A DNA stretch of 64,000 nt from positions 1 to 64,000 of the forward strand of contig CAKSOW010000002.1 of the NCBI GenBank assembly GCA_934479825.1. Direction: 5' to 3'. Of the stretch, positions 9,696 to 18,390 are shown in pieces (the first letter of the stretch is position 1; the number at the start of each line of letters is the position of its first letter). This DNA comes from an uncultured Eubacteriales bacterium. Its GTDB lineage: Bacteria > Bacillota > Clostridia > Oscillospirales > CAG-382. The notes below the pieces were generated by a model, which was not told the origin of the DNA, made no database searches, and saw only the letters and a list, made by a program, of their open reading frames with translations. A program made the translations under genes and the position numbers.

Positions 9696-10154
9696 TTATC
9701 CCTCTTTCTTTTCTGCAAGACCGATTCCGCTCCCATGACAGACCTCAGCGTTCTGCGCCATTAAGTCCGCTAACGAAAAATGGTCGATATATTCATTGAT
9801 GTGCGCTTCCAATCCTTTCCAGAACGGGAGCGTATAGCAGTTGCATTCCCTGTCGCATTTTTTACCGTCCTCGGCAAGGCACGACACCGGCACAAGTTCT
9901 CCCTCGGCGGCGCGAAGTATCTCGCCGACCGGATAATCCTCCGGTTTGCGGACAAGTTTATATCCGCCGTCTTTGCCGAGCGCGCTTTCCACAAGTTCGT
10001 GCTTGCAGAGAAGTGTCATAATGCTTTCTAAATATTTGCGCGATATATTCTGCCTTTCGGCAATGTCTTTTAAGCGGATATTGCCGCTGTCTGTCTGATA
10101 CGCCATATCCAGCATAACGCGCAAGGCATACCGCCCTTTGGATGAAACCATCAT
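9696..10154 (-). CDS. Rrf2-family regulator, IscR-like
   Basis: The 152-residue protein has an N-terminal winged helix (SSKGRYALRVMLDMAY) and three cysteines in the Fe-S loop (SCLAEDGKKCDRECNC contains four candidate Cys). IscR-like proteins sense Fe-S status through a [2Fe-2S] cluster and repress suf or isc genes. It is the first gene of the suf operon and a palindrome overlaps its promoter, so autoregulation is likely. GGAGGG lies 8 bases before the first ATG. Assignment as the sensor of this operon is by family and position. Confidence 0.9.
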   Translation of the reverse strand: MMVSSKGRYALRVMLDMAYQTDSGNIRLKDIAERQNISRKYLESIMTLLCKHELVESALGKDGGYKLVRKPEDYPVGEILRAAEGELVPVSCLAEDGKKCDRECNCYTLPFWKGLEAHINEYIDHFSLADLMAQNAEVCHGSGIGLAEKKEG

Positions 10155-10201
10155 GTCCGTTTCCCTCCGTTTCGATGTACTTTCCGTACAGAATTCAATT
10201 C

Positions 10202-10246
10202 ATACCATTTCAGTAGGTATTATATCACGTTTTCCTACAAAGTCAA
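10202..10246 (-). promoter_or_regulatory. suf operon promoter with IscR-type operator
   Basis: Leftward promoter: TTGACT at 10246-10241, 16-base spacer, TATAAT at 10224-10219. Directly overlapping the downstream edge of the -10 is an inverted repeat, ATACC-N9-GGTAT (10202-10220), a plausible Rrf2 binding site. Confidence 0.75.
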
Positions 10247-10269
10247 TAGGAATTGAGAAAAAACAAAAA

Positions 10270-10308
10270 AAATCGGGTGAACCAACCGGAAAAGCAGTCG
10301 TTTCACCC
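10270..10308 (-). terminator. Terminator after mreB
   Basis: On the minus strand GGGTGAAAC pairs with GTTCACCC, followed by a run of eight T. Confidence 0.85.
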
Positions 10309-10325
10309 AAAGTTTTTATATAAAT

Positions 10326-11345
10326 TTACAACCGTTCCTGGCGCTGACGGGAAATATTGATGATTCCCTCCGGCAAGACCTGCATATTGTCCAACGAACG
10401 CCCCGTTCCGATGACGACACAAGTGGTCGGATTTTCGGCAATATAGGTTTTGATGCCGCAGGCGTGTTCGAGCAACCGGTCCATACCGTAAATCAGACTG
10501 CCGCCGCCGGTCATGACGATCCCGGTCACGGCAATATCGCCGACAAGTTCCGGCGGTGTGCGCTCCAAAACATGACAAACGCCGTCTGCAATGGCCTTGG
10601 CAACCGGAAGTACCGCCTCGCGAACCTCTTCGGAGCTGATACTGATCATTTTGGGCAGGCCCTCTTTCAGACAACGCCCTTTGACATTCATGACATATTC
10701 GTTATCAAACGGCCATGCGCCGCCGATCTTTTTCTTGATCTCCTCTGCTGTCACTTCGCCGATCAAAACGTTATGCTTACGGCGGATATATTTGATAATG
10801 GCCTCGTCGATCTTGTCTCCGGCTAATTTCAGCGAATCCGACGCAACGATCGAGCCGAGCGAGATTACGGCAATATCCGTCGTGCCGCCGCCGATATCCA
10901 CAATCATATGACCCTCGGGCTTTGAAATATCGATTCCTGCGCCGATAGCCGCCGCAAGCGGTTCTTCGATCAGATACGTTTTCTTGGCGCCTGCGGCTAT
11001 GGTTGCATCATAAACAGCACGTTCCTCCACTTCGGTAATGCCGCTGGGCACACAGACCATGACGCGCGGCTTGAAAATACTGGGGCCGGTCGCCTTGCGA
11101 AGAAAATATTTCAACATTTTAAGCGTCACTTCATACTGCGAAATAACGCCATCCTGCAATGGGCGCACCGCAAGAATATTGCCGGGGGTCCGTCCAAGCA
11201 TCAGCTCTGCTTCTTTGCCGACCTTCAACACCTTGCCTGTCGCTTTATCTACCGCCACAACGGACGGTTCTTCAAACACAACGCCCTTGCCCTTGACATA
11301 TACAAGCACGGTCGCTGTGCCGAGATCAATTGCTATATCGTTCAT
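10326..11345 (-). CDS. mreB: MreB/Mbl-type actin homologue
   Basis: Bacterial actin that organises lateral cell-wall synthesis. It has 339 residues, normal for MreB. Visible ATPase motifs are the phosphate-1 loop (AIDLGTATVLVYVKGKG), phosphate-2 (VDIGGGTTDIAVIS) and the adenosine motif (VMTGGGSLIYGMD). No mreC or mreD follows, so it may be an Mbl- or MreBH-like paralogue. RBS TAGGAG is followed by the ATG. It has its own promoter and terminator. Confidence 0.92.
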   Translation of the reverse strand: MNDIAIDLGTATVLVYVKGKGVVFEEPSVVAVDKATGKVLKVGKEAELMLGRTPGNILAVRPLQDGVISQYEVTLKMLKYFLRKATGPSIFKPRVMVCVPSGITEVEERAVYDATIAAGAKKTYLIEEPLAAAIGAGIDISKPEGHMIVDIGGGTTDIAVISLGSIVASDSLKLAGDKIDEAIIKYIRRKHNVLIGEVTAEEIKKKIGGAWPFDNEYVMNVKGRCLKEGLPKMISISSEEVREAVLPVAKAIADGVCHVLERTPPELVGDIAVTGIVMTGGGSLIYGMDRLLEHACGIKTYIAENPTTCVVIGTGRSLDNMQVLPEGIINISRQRQERL

Positions 11346-11396
11346 TTATGTATAACTCCTAAACCCATTCGGGTATAAACAAAATCTTCTGTCTTT

Positions 11397-11425
11397 ATTA
11401 TACACGAAACGACAGCATTTGACAA
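11397..11425 (-). promoter_or_regulatory. mreB promoter
   Basis: TTGTCA (11425-11420), 17-base spacer, TATAAT (11402-11397), about 52 bases before the start codon. Confidence 0.75.
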
Positions 11426-11472
11426 GATGTTTTTAAAAGAATTTCGCAACTCTTAAAAATAAATACGAAATC

Positions 11473-12426
11473 CTACATAAGGTCAACGCGCGAACGCGTA
11501 CCGCCGGCAAGAAAGCTTTCCACATTGCGGCAGATCTCCTCCAACAGCCGGACGCGCGCCTCATAAGCTCCCCACGCCATATGCGGCGTGAAAATCACGT
11601 TGTTTTTCTCCTTTAAGCGCATAAACGGTGAATCGGCGCGCATAGGCTCTTCGGCATACACGTCGGTGGCAAACCCGGAAAGAAATCCGGTTTCAACAGC
11701 CGCCGTCACAGCTTCTTCCTCCACCACCGCACCGCGCGCGGCATTGACTAAGATCGGCTTTTTGGCGGCTTTTGCAAGGATCTGCGCATTGACGCTGTGA
11801 CGCGTCGCGTCAGTCAACGGCGTATGCAAGGAAATAATATCGCTCTTTTCAAAAAGCTCCGCCAAAGACACAGTTTCCTGTCCTTCTTCCGGCGTTTTGC
11901 GGCAGACAAGCACCCGACAGCCAAACGCTCTGGCAAGCGACGCGACGCGTTTCCCGATACTGCCGTATCCGTACACGCCCCATGTTTTTCCGGAAAGTTC
12001 GTAAAACACCGGTTCAAGAAGATTCTGAACGCCGCTTGCGGTATAAGCGCCGTTTTTGCAATAGGTATCAAAGACCGGCAGGCGGTAGGTAAGCGCCAAT
12101 ACAAGGCTGAGCGTGACTTCGGCAACCGATTCGGTTGAATAGTCGCGCACATTGCACACGCCGATTCCGTGTTTTCTCGCATAATCCATATCGACATTGT
12201 CGTAACCGGTAGCAGTGACGCAGATCAATTTGATATGTTCCGCTTCTGCCAGAACCTGCGAGGTGAGTTTGACTTTGTTGGTAATGACGATATCCGCGTC
12301 TTTGATATGTTCGGGCACATCTTTCGCAGCCGTTGCGCGGTATGCAGTAAATGTGCCAAATTTTTCAAAGCACGACACATCCATATCTTTTCCGAGCGTT
12401 CCGGCATCCAATAAAACAATCCGCAT
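11473..12426 (-). CDS. NAD-dependent D-2-hydroxyacid dehydrogenase
   Basis: The 317-residue protein belongs to the D-isomer 2-hydroxyacid dehydrogenase family, which reduces 2-oxoacids such as hydroxypyruvate or glyoxylate with NAD(P)H. The Rossmann motif is VYGYGSIGKRVASLA. The catalytic Arg is in NAARGAVVEE, and the C-terminal His lies in IFTPHMAWG, where MAWGA is typical of the glycerate dehydrogenase-like branch. The substrate cannot be fixed from sequence alone. It is downstream of the HMA protein gene and separated from it by a hairpin. Confidence 0.85.
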   Translation of the reverse strand: MRIVLLDAGTLGKDMDVSCFEKFGTFTAYRATAAKDVPEHIKDADIVITNKVKLTSQVLAEAEHIKLICVTATGYDNVDMDYARKHGIGVCNVRDYSTESVAEVTLSLVLALTYRLPVFDTYCKNGAYTASGVQNLLEPVFYELSGKTWGVYGYGSIGKRVASLARAFGCRVLVCRKTPEEGQETVSLAELFEKSDIISLHTPLTDATRHSVNAQILAKAAKKPILVNAARGAVVEEEAVTAAVETGFLSGFATDVYAEEPMRADSPFMRLKEKNNVIFTPHMAWGAYEARVRLLEEICRNVESFLAGGTRSRVDLM

Positions 12427-12456
12427 AATTCTATCCTTTCACACAAATCACACAAA

Positions 12457-12486
12457 CGGCGAACAGACAAAAGCATCTGTTCGCCG
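12457..12486 (-). terminator. Hairpin after the HMA gene
   Basis: CGGCGAACAGA pairs with TCTGTTCGCCG with an 8-base loop, followed on the minus strand by TTTGTGTG. It is a likely but imperfect terminator before the dehydrogenase gene. Confidence 0.6.
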
Positions 12487-12511
12487 AAATCATAAAGCTA
12501 CGGTTATAATT

Positions 12512-12877
12512 CTACGCAAGTGTACGTATATCCGTCGCGGTATAGCCCGCGCCGTTTACGATATCGCGCAATTCAAAATCGGTCATAGCCTTTTTGGCAC
12601 GGACATCGGCAAGTCCTTTTTTTAAATCCACCGTCGCCCATACGCCGTCATGCGCGTTAAAAGCATTTTCCACATGTTCCTTGCAATGCTTGCAGGTCAT
12701 GCCGGAAACTGAAATTTCAGCATGAAACGGGTAATGCGACGCATCGGTATCGGCGACATGTATCTTCTTTTCTTTATCCCCTGCTCCGCAGCAGCCGGAG
12801 GTCAGCTTTTTCGTATAGCTCTTTACGGCGATAATGGCAATGATGATCAATATAGCGACAATAATGGCAGTTCCCAT
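12512..12877 (-). CDS. Membrane-anchored HMA-domain metal-binding protein
   Basis: In 121 residues there is one N-terminal membrane helix (about 2-18), a CC motif (SGCCGAGDKEKK) like the Cys-rich tails of FeoB-associated proteins, then a heavy-metal-associated domain (about 52-120) with the binding loop SGMTCKHC. HMA domains carry Cu(I), Zn or similar soft metals. No P-type ATPase or other transporter is adjacent. The metal and the partner are unknown. RBS GGAGG precedes the ATG. A DtxR-type palindrome in its leader suggests control by iron or manganese. Confidence 0.8.
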   Translation of the reverse strand: MGTAIIVAILIIIAIIAVKSYTKKLTSGCCGAGDKEKKIHVADTDASHYPFHAEISVSGMTCKHCKEHVENAFNAHDGVWATVDLKKGLADVRAKKAMTDFELRDIVNGAGYTATDIRTLA

Positions 12878-12896
12878 GAAAAATTCCTCCCGGATT

Positions 12897-12914
12897 GGTT
12901 AGTTTAAGCTAACC
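12897..12914 (-). promoter_or_regulatory. DtxR/MntR-type operator candidate
   Basis: GGTTAG-TTTAAG-CTAACC is an 18-base inverted repeat with the GGTTAG/CTAACC half-sites typical of DtxR-family boxes. A second perfect inverted repeat (CTTCGTTT/AAACGAAG) abuts it at 12914-12936. Both lie between the promoter and the start codon. Confidence 0.55.
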
Positions 12915-12957
12915 TTCGTTTCAAATTAAAACGAAGAATATTTCCTTCGACGCTATG

Positions 12958-12986
12958 AGTATAGCACGCAGAGAAATATTTGTCAA
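12958..12986 (-). promoter_or_regulatory. Promoter of the HMA gene
   Basis: TTGACA (12986-12981), 17-base spacer, TATACT (12963-12958). Confidence 0.8.
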
Positions 12987-13050
12987 GAGAAATACCGAAA
13001 ATTTTGCCGAAAGCCGGACATGAACCGTCTTTCGGCAAAAATATTGAAAA

Positions 13051-15024
13051 CTATAACGTAACTTTTTCGCCTTTCGGGATCTTCACGCTCTTTCCGTTCC
13101 ATTCCAGCGTTCCGCCGTCAAGTTCGGAAAACACGGTCACCCGGCCGTTTTCAAAAGAAACGCGGATATCGCCTTTTTCGGTCGGTACGGTTCCGGAAAA
13201 GCTCTTGTATTTTCCGGGATCGGGCGCTACGGTATAGGTTGCATACGCCGGGGAGGCAGCGCGAACACCAAGGCAATAACGCCCCAAAAAGTAGATCGGT
13301 CCGCAGGACCATGCATGACAAAGCGATTTCTGAAACGCGCCGCCATACATGCCGTAGCAATCGGGAATACCGTATTTCGGGTCATATTCCTCCCAAATGC
13401 TGGTAGCGCCCAAGTCAAGCATTTTTCCCCAATAGGAATCCAACATGTTCTGCGCATATTCCAATTTTCCCATTTGGCACAACGCCATTAGTTCATACAG
13501 TTTGAAATACGGCGTTGTGATTGGTGTGACAGCGTCGTTCAACAACACATTCTGCAAAATGCGCTGTTTTGTCGGTTCGTCCACAAAGTCAAACAGAATA
13601 GCAAAAATATTCGCATGGCGCGAAATGTGATTTTTCCCGGAGGAATAACTGTCGATAAATGCCGAACGGCGGTCATCCCAAAAGTATTCCGTGATTTTTG
13701 CTTTCAGTACGTCGGCACGGGTCTTGTGTTCCCCGGTCGGTTTTCCAAGCAGCTCACACAGCTTTGCCATGCACTGTTCGGTTTGCCACAAAAGAATCTG
13801 TTCGGCGCACAAGGCGCCGTCCTTATCGATCTCCGACCAATCCATGAAAATCCAATCGCCCGGCCGCTCTACGACAAAACCGTTCTCATCCAGACGACCA
13901 ACCAAAAACGTATACAGCGCTACGACTCTGTCCCACATAAATTCCACAAACGCCCGATCTCCGAACGAACAATAATATTCCCATATGGAAATGAGCATGT
14001 ACATGGTGTAGTCGGTGATGGTGTTGACATGGCGAACCGGCGTTTCTTTCGGAATCAGCGCGGTAATGGTGCGTTTGCATATCTCGCGGTCGGCAAACAG
14101 GTAATCGCTTATCATAAAGGATTGTCTTGCATCGCCGCCCCAGACCCAACGGTCACGCTTGATGCCGTCGATAAAGAATTCACGCGAACAAAGGTGAAAA
14201 GTGTATGCGCAGGTGTCCCATATCTTTCCGACGATCGGGTCGTCGCAGGAAAAACTGCCCTTTTCTGCAATCGGCAGATATTCATACAGCGCGTGGACTT
14301 TCACACTTTCCAAGTCTTTCGGATTCCCGGCACGCAAATGTACAAAGCGGAACGCACGCGGCACAAGAGACACTTCGGTTTTGCCGCTTACGGTCTGCCA
14401 AAGATAGCACTTCTTTTGGTCGGCAAGCGCCTCTTCACGGCTTTCACCGTAAAACACGCCGGTTTCTGTCTCTGCCGCAAGGCCCGAAAGTTCAAGCTTG
14501 GCAAAGGTCTCCTTGCCAAAATCAAACAGGATTCCGCCGCCGCACTCCGTTTTCGACACATAATCGATTTTTTGGTAGGCAAACGGAAAAACTTCGGGAT
14601 CATCGGTTTCTTGGGTATAGGCCGGTTCACAGGCAGCCGGAAAATATTTCAGATCATACCGCGTCACCCGGAAAGATTCATCGGTCACAAGAAAGGGGCT
14701 GTTGATATACAGACTCGGCAGCCCGGTTGCCGCGGCGACCCAAACGGTAAGATCGTGTTTTCCGGCAGCAACATGAATGGGGCTGTCTGTCGGGTAAAAC
14801 GGTTCGTTATCCAGGCGTACATGTGCCTTTCCATGTGCGCGGACGACAAACTCGGTGTCTTCCGGCGTTTCAAAGGAACGGGAAAACTCCACATAAGGGT
14901 ATGGCGTCGAATACGGCCAATGCGCCGGGTGTTCATAGCCGTATTCCTCGCGGCGCAGATGAAGTTTCAGATTGTGGTATATTTCATAATCTCCGGGATA
15001 CCAGATCCATTTGGCTTGCTTCAT
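13051..15024 (-). CDS. GH78-type alpha-L-rhamnosidase family enzyme
   Basis: The protein has 657 residues and no signal peptide, so it is probably cytoplasmic. An N-terminal jelly-roll region (about 1-220) precedes an (alpha/alpha)6 catalytic barrel (about 255-580). The barrel shows the family segment DGIKRDRWVWGGDARQSF and DWIFMDWSE, which hold candidate acidic catalytic residues, then a small C-terminal beta domain. GH78 enzymes remove terminal alpha-L-rhamnose from plant glycans and glycosides. It is shorter than many GH78 enzymes. It overlaps the upstream glycosidase by 4 bases (ATGA), indicating coupled translation. Confidence 0.82.
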   Translation of the reverse strand: MKQAKWIWYPGDYEIYHNLKLHLRREEYGYEHPAHWPYSTPYPYVEFSRSFETPEDTEFVVRAHGKAHVRLDNEPFYPTDSPIHVAAGKHDLTVWVAAATGLPSLYINSPFLVTDESFRVTRYDLKYFPAACEPAYTQETDDPEVFPFAYQKIDYVSKTECGGGILFDFGKETFAKLELSGLAAETETGVFYGESREEALADQKKCYLWQTVSGKTEVSLVPRAFRFVHLRAGNPKDLESVKVHALYEYLPIAEKGSFSCDDPIVGKIWDTCAYTFHLCSREFFIDGIKRDRWVWGGDARQSFMISDYLFADREICKRTITALIPKETPVRHVNTITDYTMYMLISIWEYYCSFGDRAFVEFMWDRVVALYTFLVGRLDENGFVVERPGDWIFMDWSEIDKDGALCAEQILLWQTEQCMAKLCELLGKPTGEHKTRADVLKAKITEYFWDDRRSAFIDSYSSGKNHISRHANIFAILFDFVDEPTKQRILQNVLLNDAVTPITTPYFKLYELMALCQMGKLEYAQNMLDSYWGKMLDLGATSIWEEYDPKYGIPDCYGMYGGAFQKSLCHAWSCGPIYFLGRYCLGVRAASPAYATYTVAPDPGKYKSFSGTVPTEKGDIRVSFENGRVTVFSELDGGTLEWNGKSVKIPKGEKVTL

Positions 15025-18000
15025 TGTTGTTCCTCCTGATTTTTTACTGTATAAAGCTCAATGACCGGCGATTTGAGAATGCCCATCTCCGTAAGCTGAT
15101 ATTCATACGCCCACGATATTCCGCCGGAATACCAATAATCCGGACCTACCCATTTTGCGCCGGAGCAGTTGTGCAAAGCGCCGAACGAGTTCTGGCGCGT
15201 TCCGAACAGCGTCAGTTCTAACATATGCGTACCCTTTTTGACGTCCGGCACTTTTAAGGTGTACGGCGAAAGGACAATGCGGCCGGCCTCCTTGCCGTCG
15301 AGGCGTGCGCCGATCAAAGCGCCGCGGTACAATTCGCTGCGGATGACCAATTCGCCGTCGGCATTCGTTTCAAGCGGCAGCCGATAGGTGACATTTGCGC
15401 CATAGAACGGCAGTCCCTGACCGACGACCGAACCAAAGCAAAGTTTTTCCGGCTTTTGGGTAATGCGCGCGTCGCAGCCGTTTACGGCTACGCCGAAATC
15501 ACCGAGCAGGAAATAGTTTTCAAGGCTTACGCGCTTGCCGATCGGGGCTTTGACAAGCAATTCGTTTTTCCCCTTGCGCAGCGCCGGCAAAGGCATGGTG
15601 TGAATGGCCTTGTCGGTAAAGTAGCCGTCGCGGACGACCGGCACGTTTTGTCCGTTAAGAACCACCTCTGCGGCTTCTTCATAAGCAAGCTTGCAAGGGA
15701 TTTCCACATCGCTCTCAAATTCAAATTTCAGAATCGGGAATTCCGTAATGACTTCCTCCGGAATCTGCCAAGGCTGCTTGTCGTAACCGCTTGCCATGGG
15801 ATAGTGAAGCTTGCGGCGCAGGTACATATCCAATCTCAGCATCTCTTCGCATCCGGTGTAGGTCTTTCCCCCGTCCTCCGACAACTGTGCCATATCTAAA
15901 ACAAACACATTCGGCTCGTCTAACGTATAATCGACGCCTGAACGGAAATCGATCGTCTGAACGCGCTCTCTTTCGGGTTCCGGCGTTCGGAGTATGCCGA
16001 TGTTGGGCGTTTCGGCACTTAGTTTCAACAACAGGCTATCAAGCTCATACAAACGTTTACGGATAACGGTGACTCCGTTTTTCACTTCAAAATAGGCCGG
16101 CCGGATTTCACCGGTCATCGTATCGTACTCTTCGGCATAGTATTCGCCTTTGACGCGAATCGTCACCATTTGCGACGGCTCGCCCTGCGGTGTGTTCCAC
16201 GGCGTACCGTTCGGCTTTTTACCGTGCGCGATGAACAGATAGCGGTCTTTGCCGTCGTTTCTCATCTGATAGATAAGATTTCCGGTCGGTGAACCGCCCT
16301 GGTCGAGAATCGAAATTTCGCGCATGTCGTTCAAAGCCGAAAGGAGCGAACGCGACGAGAACGAAATGCGAACCGATCTTTCAAAAAGTGCTTTCGGTTT
16401 ATCCGACTCCACTGCGTCAACGTATTTGGGGCAATCACCCATAAAAATAATCTTTCCGCCGGAAGCGGCAAATTCTTCCAAAGCATGAAGCGTCGTTTCA
16501 CGGATAGTTTCCATGCCGGGCACAACAACAGCGGCATATTCCATAGCACCGACCGAAAGAAGTCCGTCGTGCGCATGAGGGTTTTGAGAGGGCAAAAGCC
16601 CCTCGCTGATATAGTCGAAATCAATTGTGCCGAACAGCAGCCATTCGGTCACGCGGTCAAAGTTGTGCTGTAACTCCGCGCGGTAAGCCGCCGTATTCTC
16701 CTGCGGACCATAGTGCAGCCAATAGCTTTCAATCGGGTGCAGAACCGCGACCTTGACGGACGGATTTCCTCGGGTCAAGGCCGTATTGACGCGTGCAAAA
16801 TGGTTTTCAATATACGGATATTCCTTGTGCCACGACGACTGATAGCTGATACTTGCCGGATAATCGCGCTTGGCGGAGCCTTTCATGCTGACCCAGGCAA
16901 GATGGGGCACGCGAACCGTGACGCCAAGAGCCTCCTGCCAGTCGCCCTGATACTTGTGACCGCGGAAGTCATAGGCCCACCCGGTAACGCCATACAATTC
17001 CGAAACCATGCCTTCGCGTGCATACTGATGCACCGCCGACTGACATTGTTTGGCTGTGGAGTACAAATCGGAATCACATAAAACATCGATGCCCGGAATG
17101 CCGAACGAGCGGTAAGCACGCATCGCTTCTCCCAGGCAGTTCGTTTGAGATTCGAGCGTGTCCTCGCACATCATATGGCCGGTCAGGTACAAACCGTGCT
17201 TGTCGCACCATGCGCCACACTGGTCGGAAAACGCCTCAGTAAAGCGTTCGCAGATGTGGTCATGATACAGGTAACGCACGCGTGAGGGCTTGCCCTCCGG
17301 TTTATCCCACAAAAGCTCCGGCAGACTGTCCAGCAAATCCAGCCCGTAGGCCGCTTTGAATGTCTCGGCAAGGTCAGTGGTAAACGGCAATTCGATATCG
17401 TTTTTACTGGCGGCAAACGGAAGAGCTTTCTTTTGAATAAACTGCGGTTCGTCGGTAAAGATAGACGGAACAGCTTTTCCGAATTCACTGCCGACCGCCT
17501 TTTCATAAGCCTCATAGGTAATGCGGATAAACTCGCGGATTGCCTCCGAATCAAGCGTATCGACGTAGGTTTCACCGTTAAAACGGCCGGTTCTTTCCAT
17601 GGTGCAGACATAGACGTACCACTTGGTTCCGACGGCAGAGTCGGTCTCACCAATCCGCTTGTAACTCTTCAATGTGCCGTCGTCGTTCAGAACAACATCG
17701 TATGCGGCAAGAAAATACGGCGCGCCGGTTGCCACACCTGTTTCCTTATCAACGGTGTTTTCTTTCGGTGTAACGGTAAACAACATGTTTTTGCGGCGAT
17801 ACTTCGGATGCTTCGTCACATAGCCGCCCGCAAAGCCGCTCGGCCAACGATCCTCGTCGTACAGATACGCAAGCATTCCCTCTTTTTTTGCCTTATCACA
17901 GCAAACCTTTACCAGATCCATGAAATCCTCGCTCAAATATTCGGTCGCCATGCCGGAGCGCGAATGCATATGGAAACCGCCAAAGCCCATTTTATGAAGC

Positions 18001-18137
18001 TCCTCGATCTGCCAAAGCAGTTCGTCTTTCTCCAATTTGGTATTCCACGCCCAGAACGGCGCGCCGCGGTATTCACTCGTCGGATTCATAAACAGGCTGT
18101 CCTCTAACTTTGCCTGTTCGTTTTTCTTGTAAAACAT
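15021..18137 (-). CDS. Large glycoside hydrolase, GH106-like
   Basis: About 1038 residues from the chosen ATG (18137), which has AAAGGGG about 8 bases upstream. Upstream in-frame codons lie across the promoter and are rejected. There is no signal peptide. The N-terminal barrel region shows GAPFWAWNTKLEKDELLWQI, GFGGFHMHSRSG and YDEDRWPSGFAGG, resembling the GH106 rhamnosidase group. C-terminal beta-sandwich domains (about 780-1030) look like sugar-binding or jelly-roll modules. Together with the adjacent GH78 gene this suggests intracellular breakdown of rhamnose-containing oligosaccharides. The exact GH family is my recognition of the motif style and needs a profile search. Confidence 0.7.
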   Translation of the reverse strand: MFYKKNEQAKLEDSLFMNPTSEYRGAPFWAWNTKLEKDELLWQIEELHKMGFGGFHMHSRSGMATEYLSEDFMDLVKVCCDKAKKEGMLAYLYDEDRWPSGFAGGYVTKHPKYRRKNMLFTVTPKENTVDKETGVATGAPYFLAAYDVVLNDDGTLKSYKRIGETDSAVGTKWYVYVCTMERTGRFNGETYVDTLDSEAIREFIRITYEAYEKAVGSEFGKAVPSIFTDEPQFIQKKALPFAASKNDIELPFTTDLAETFKAAYGLDLLDSLPELLWDKPEGKPSRVRYLYHDHICERFTEAFSDQCGAWCDKHGLYLTGHMMCEDTLESQTNCLGEAMRAYRSFGIPGIDVLCDSDLYSTAKQCQSAVHQYAREGMVSELYGVTGWAYDFRGHKYQGDWQEALGVTVRVPHLAWVSMKGSAKRDYPASISYQSSWHKEYPYIENHFARVNTALTRGNPSVKVAVLHPIESYWLHYGPQENTAAYRAELQHNFDRVTEWLLFGTIDFDYISEGLLPSQNPHAHDGLLSVGAMEYAAVVVPGMETIRETTLHALEEFAASGGKIIFMGDCPKYVDAVESDKPKALFERSVRISFSSRSLLSALNDMREISILDQGGSPTGNLIYQMRNDGKDRYLFIAHGKKPNGTPWNTPQGEPSQMVTIRVKGEYYAEEYDTMTGEIRPAYFEVKNGVTVIRKRLYELDSLLLKLSAETPNIGILRTPEPERERVQTIDFRSGVDYTLDEPNVFVLDMAQLSEDGGKTYTGCEEMLRLDMYLRRKLHYPMASGYDKQPWQIPEEVITEFPILKFEFESDVEIPCKLAYEEAAEVVLNGQNVPVVRDGYFTDKAIHTMPLPALRKGKNELLVKAPIGKRVSLENYFLLGDFGVAVNGCDARITQKPEKLCFGSVVGQGLPFYGANVTYRLPLETNADGELVIRSELYRGALIGARLDGKEAGRIVLSPYTLKVPDVKKGTHMLELTLFGTRQNSFGALHNCSGAKWVGPDYWYSGGISWAYEYQLTEMGILKSPVIELYTVKNQEEQQ

Positions 18138-18211
18138 ATAAAAACCCCTTTCGGCATATTTCCGAAAAGTCGTTGAACTTCGGGAAATATTGGTAAATTT
18201 CGGTTTAATAC

Positions 18212-18248
18212 TTGACATTATGATAACACAACTGTATAATAAAATCAA
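18212..18248. promoter_or_regulatory. Overlapping divergent promoters, glycosidases and AraC regulator
   Basis: Rightward: TTGACA (18212-18217), 17-base spacer, TATAAT (18235-18240). Leftward: TTGATT (18248-18243), 17-base spacer, TATCAT (18225-18220). The two promoters occupy the same 37 bases, so RNA polymerase cannot bind both at once. Confidence 0.7.
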
Positions 18249-18276
18249 GTGGCAAACACAAAGTGAACCATGAGCT

Positions 18277-18309
18277 TTTTAAGGTTTTTGCATGGCCGTT
18301 TTAAGGTTT
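18277..18309 (+). promoter_or_regulatory. Direct repeat, AraC half-site candidate
   Basis: TTTTAAGGTTT occurs at 18277-18287 and again at 18299-18309, exactly 22 bases apart (two helical turns). It lies upstream of the leftward glycosidase promoter and inside the leader of the first AraC gene, as expected for AraC-family direct-repeat sites. Confidence 0.5.
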
Positions 18310-18390
18310 CAAAACAATATCAGGCCTTATGCGGCAGCTCTTTTGAGGCGGTTAAGTAACAGTCGGAATGCGGTTAGGAAGTGAAACGGC

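Noticed and set aside
13615..15039. 474-codon plus-strand frame opposite the GH78 gene
   Set aside because: Long, but exactly antisense to a convincing glycosidase. The residues show no domain and it has no promoter or RBS.
18140..18248. N-terminal extension of the GH106-like protein
   Set aside because: It would place the start within the divergent promoter. ATG 18137 has a proper RBS and begins at the conserved region.
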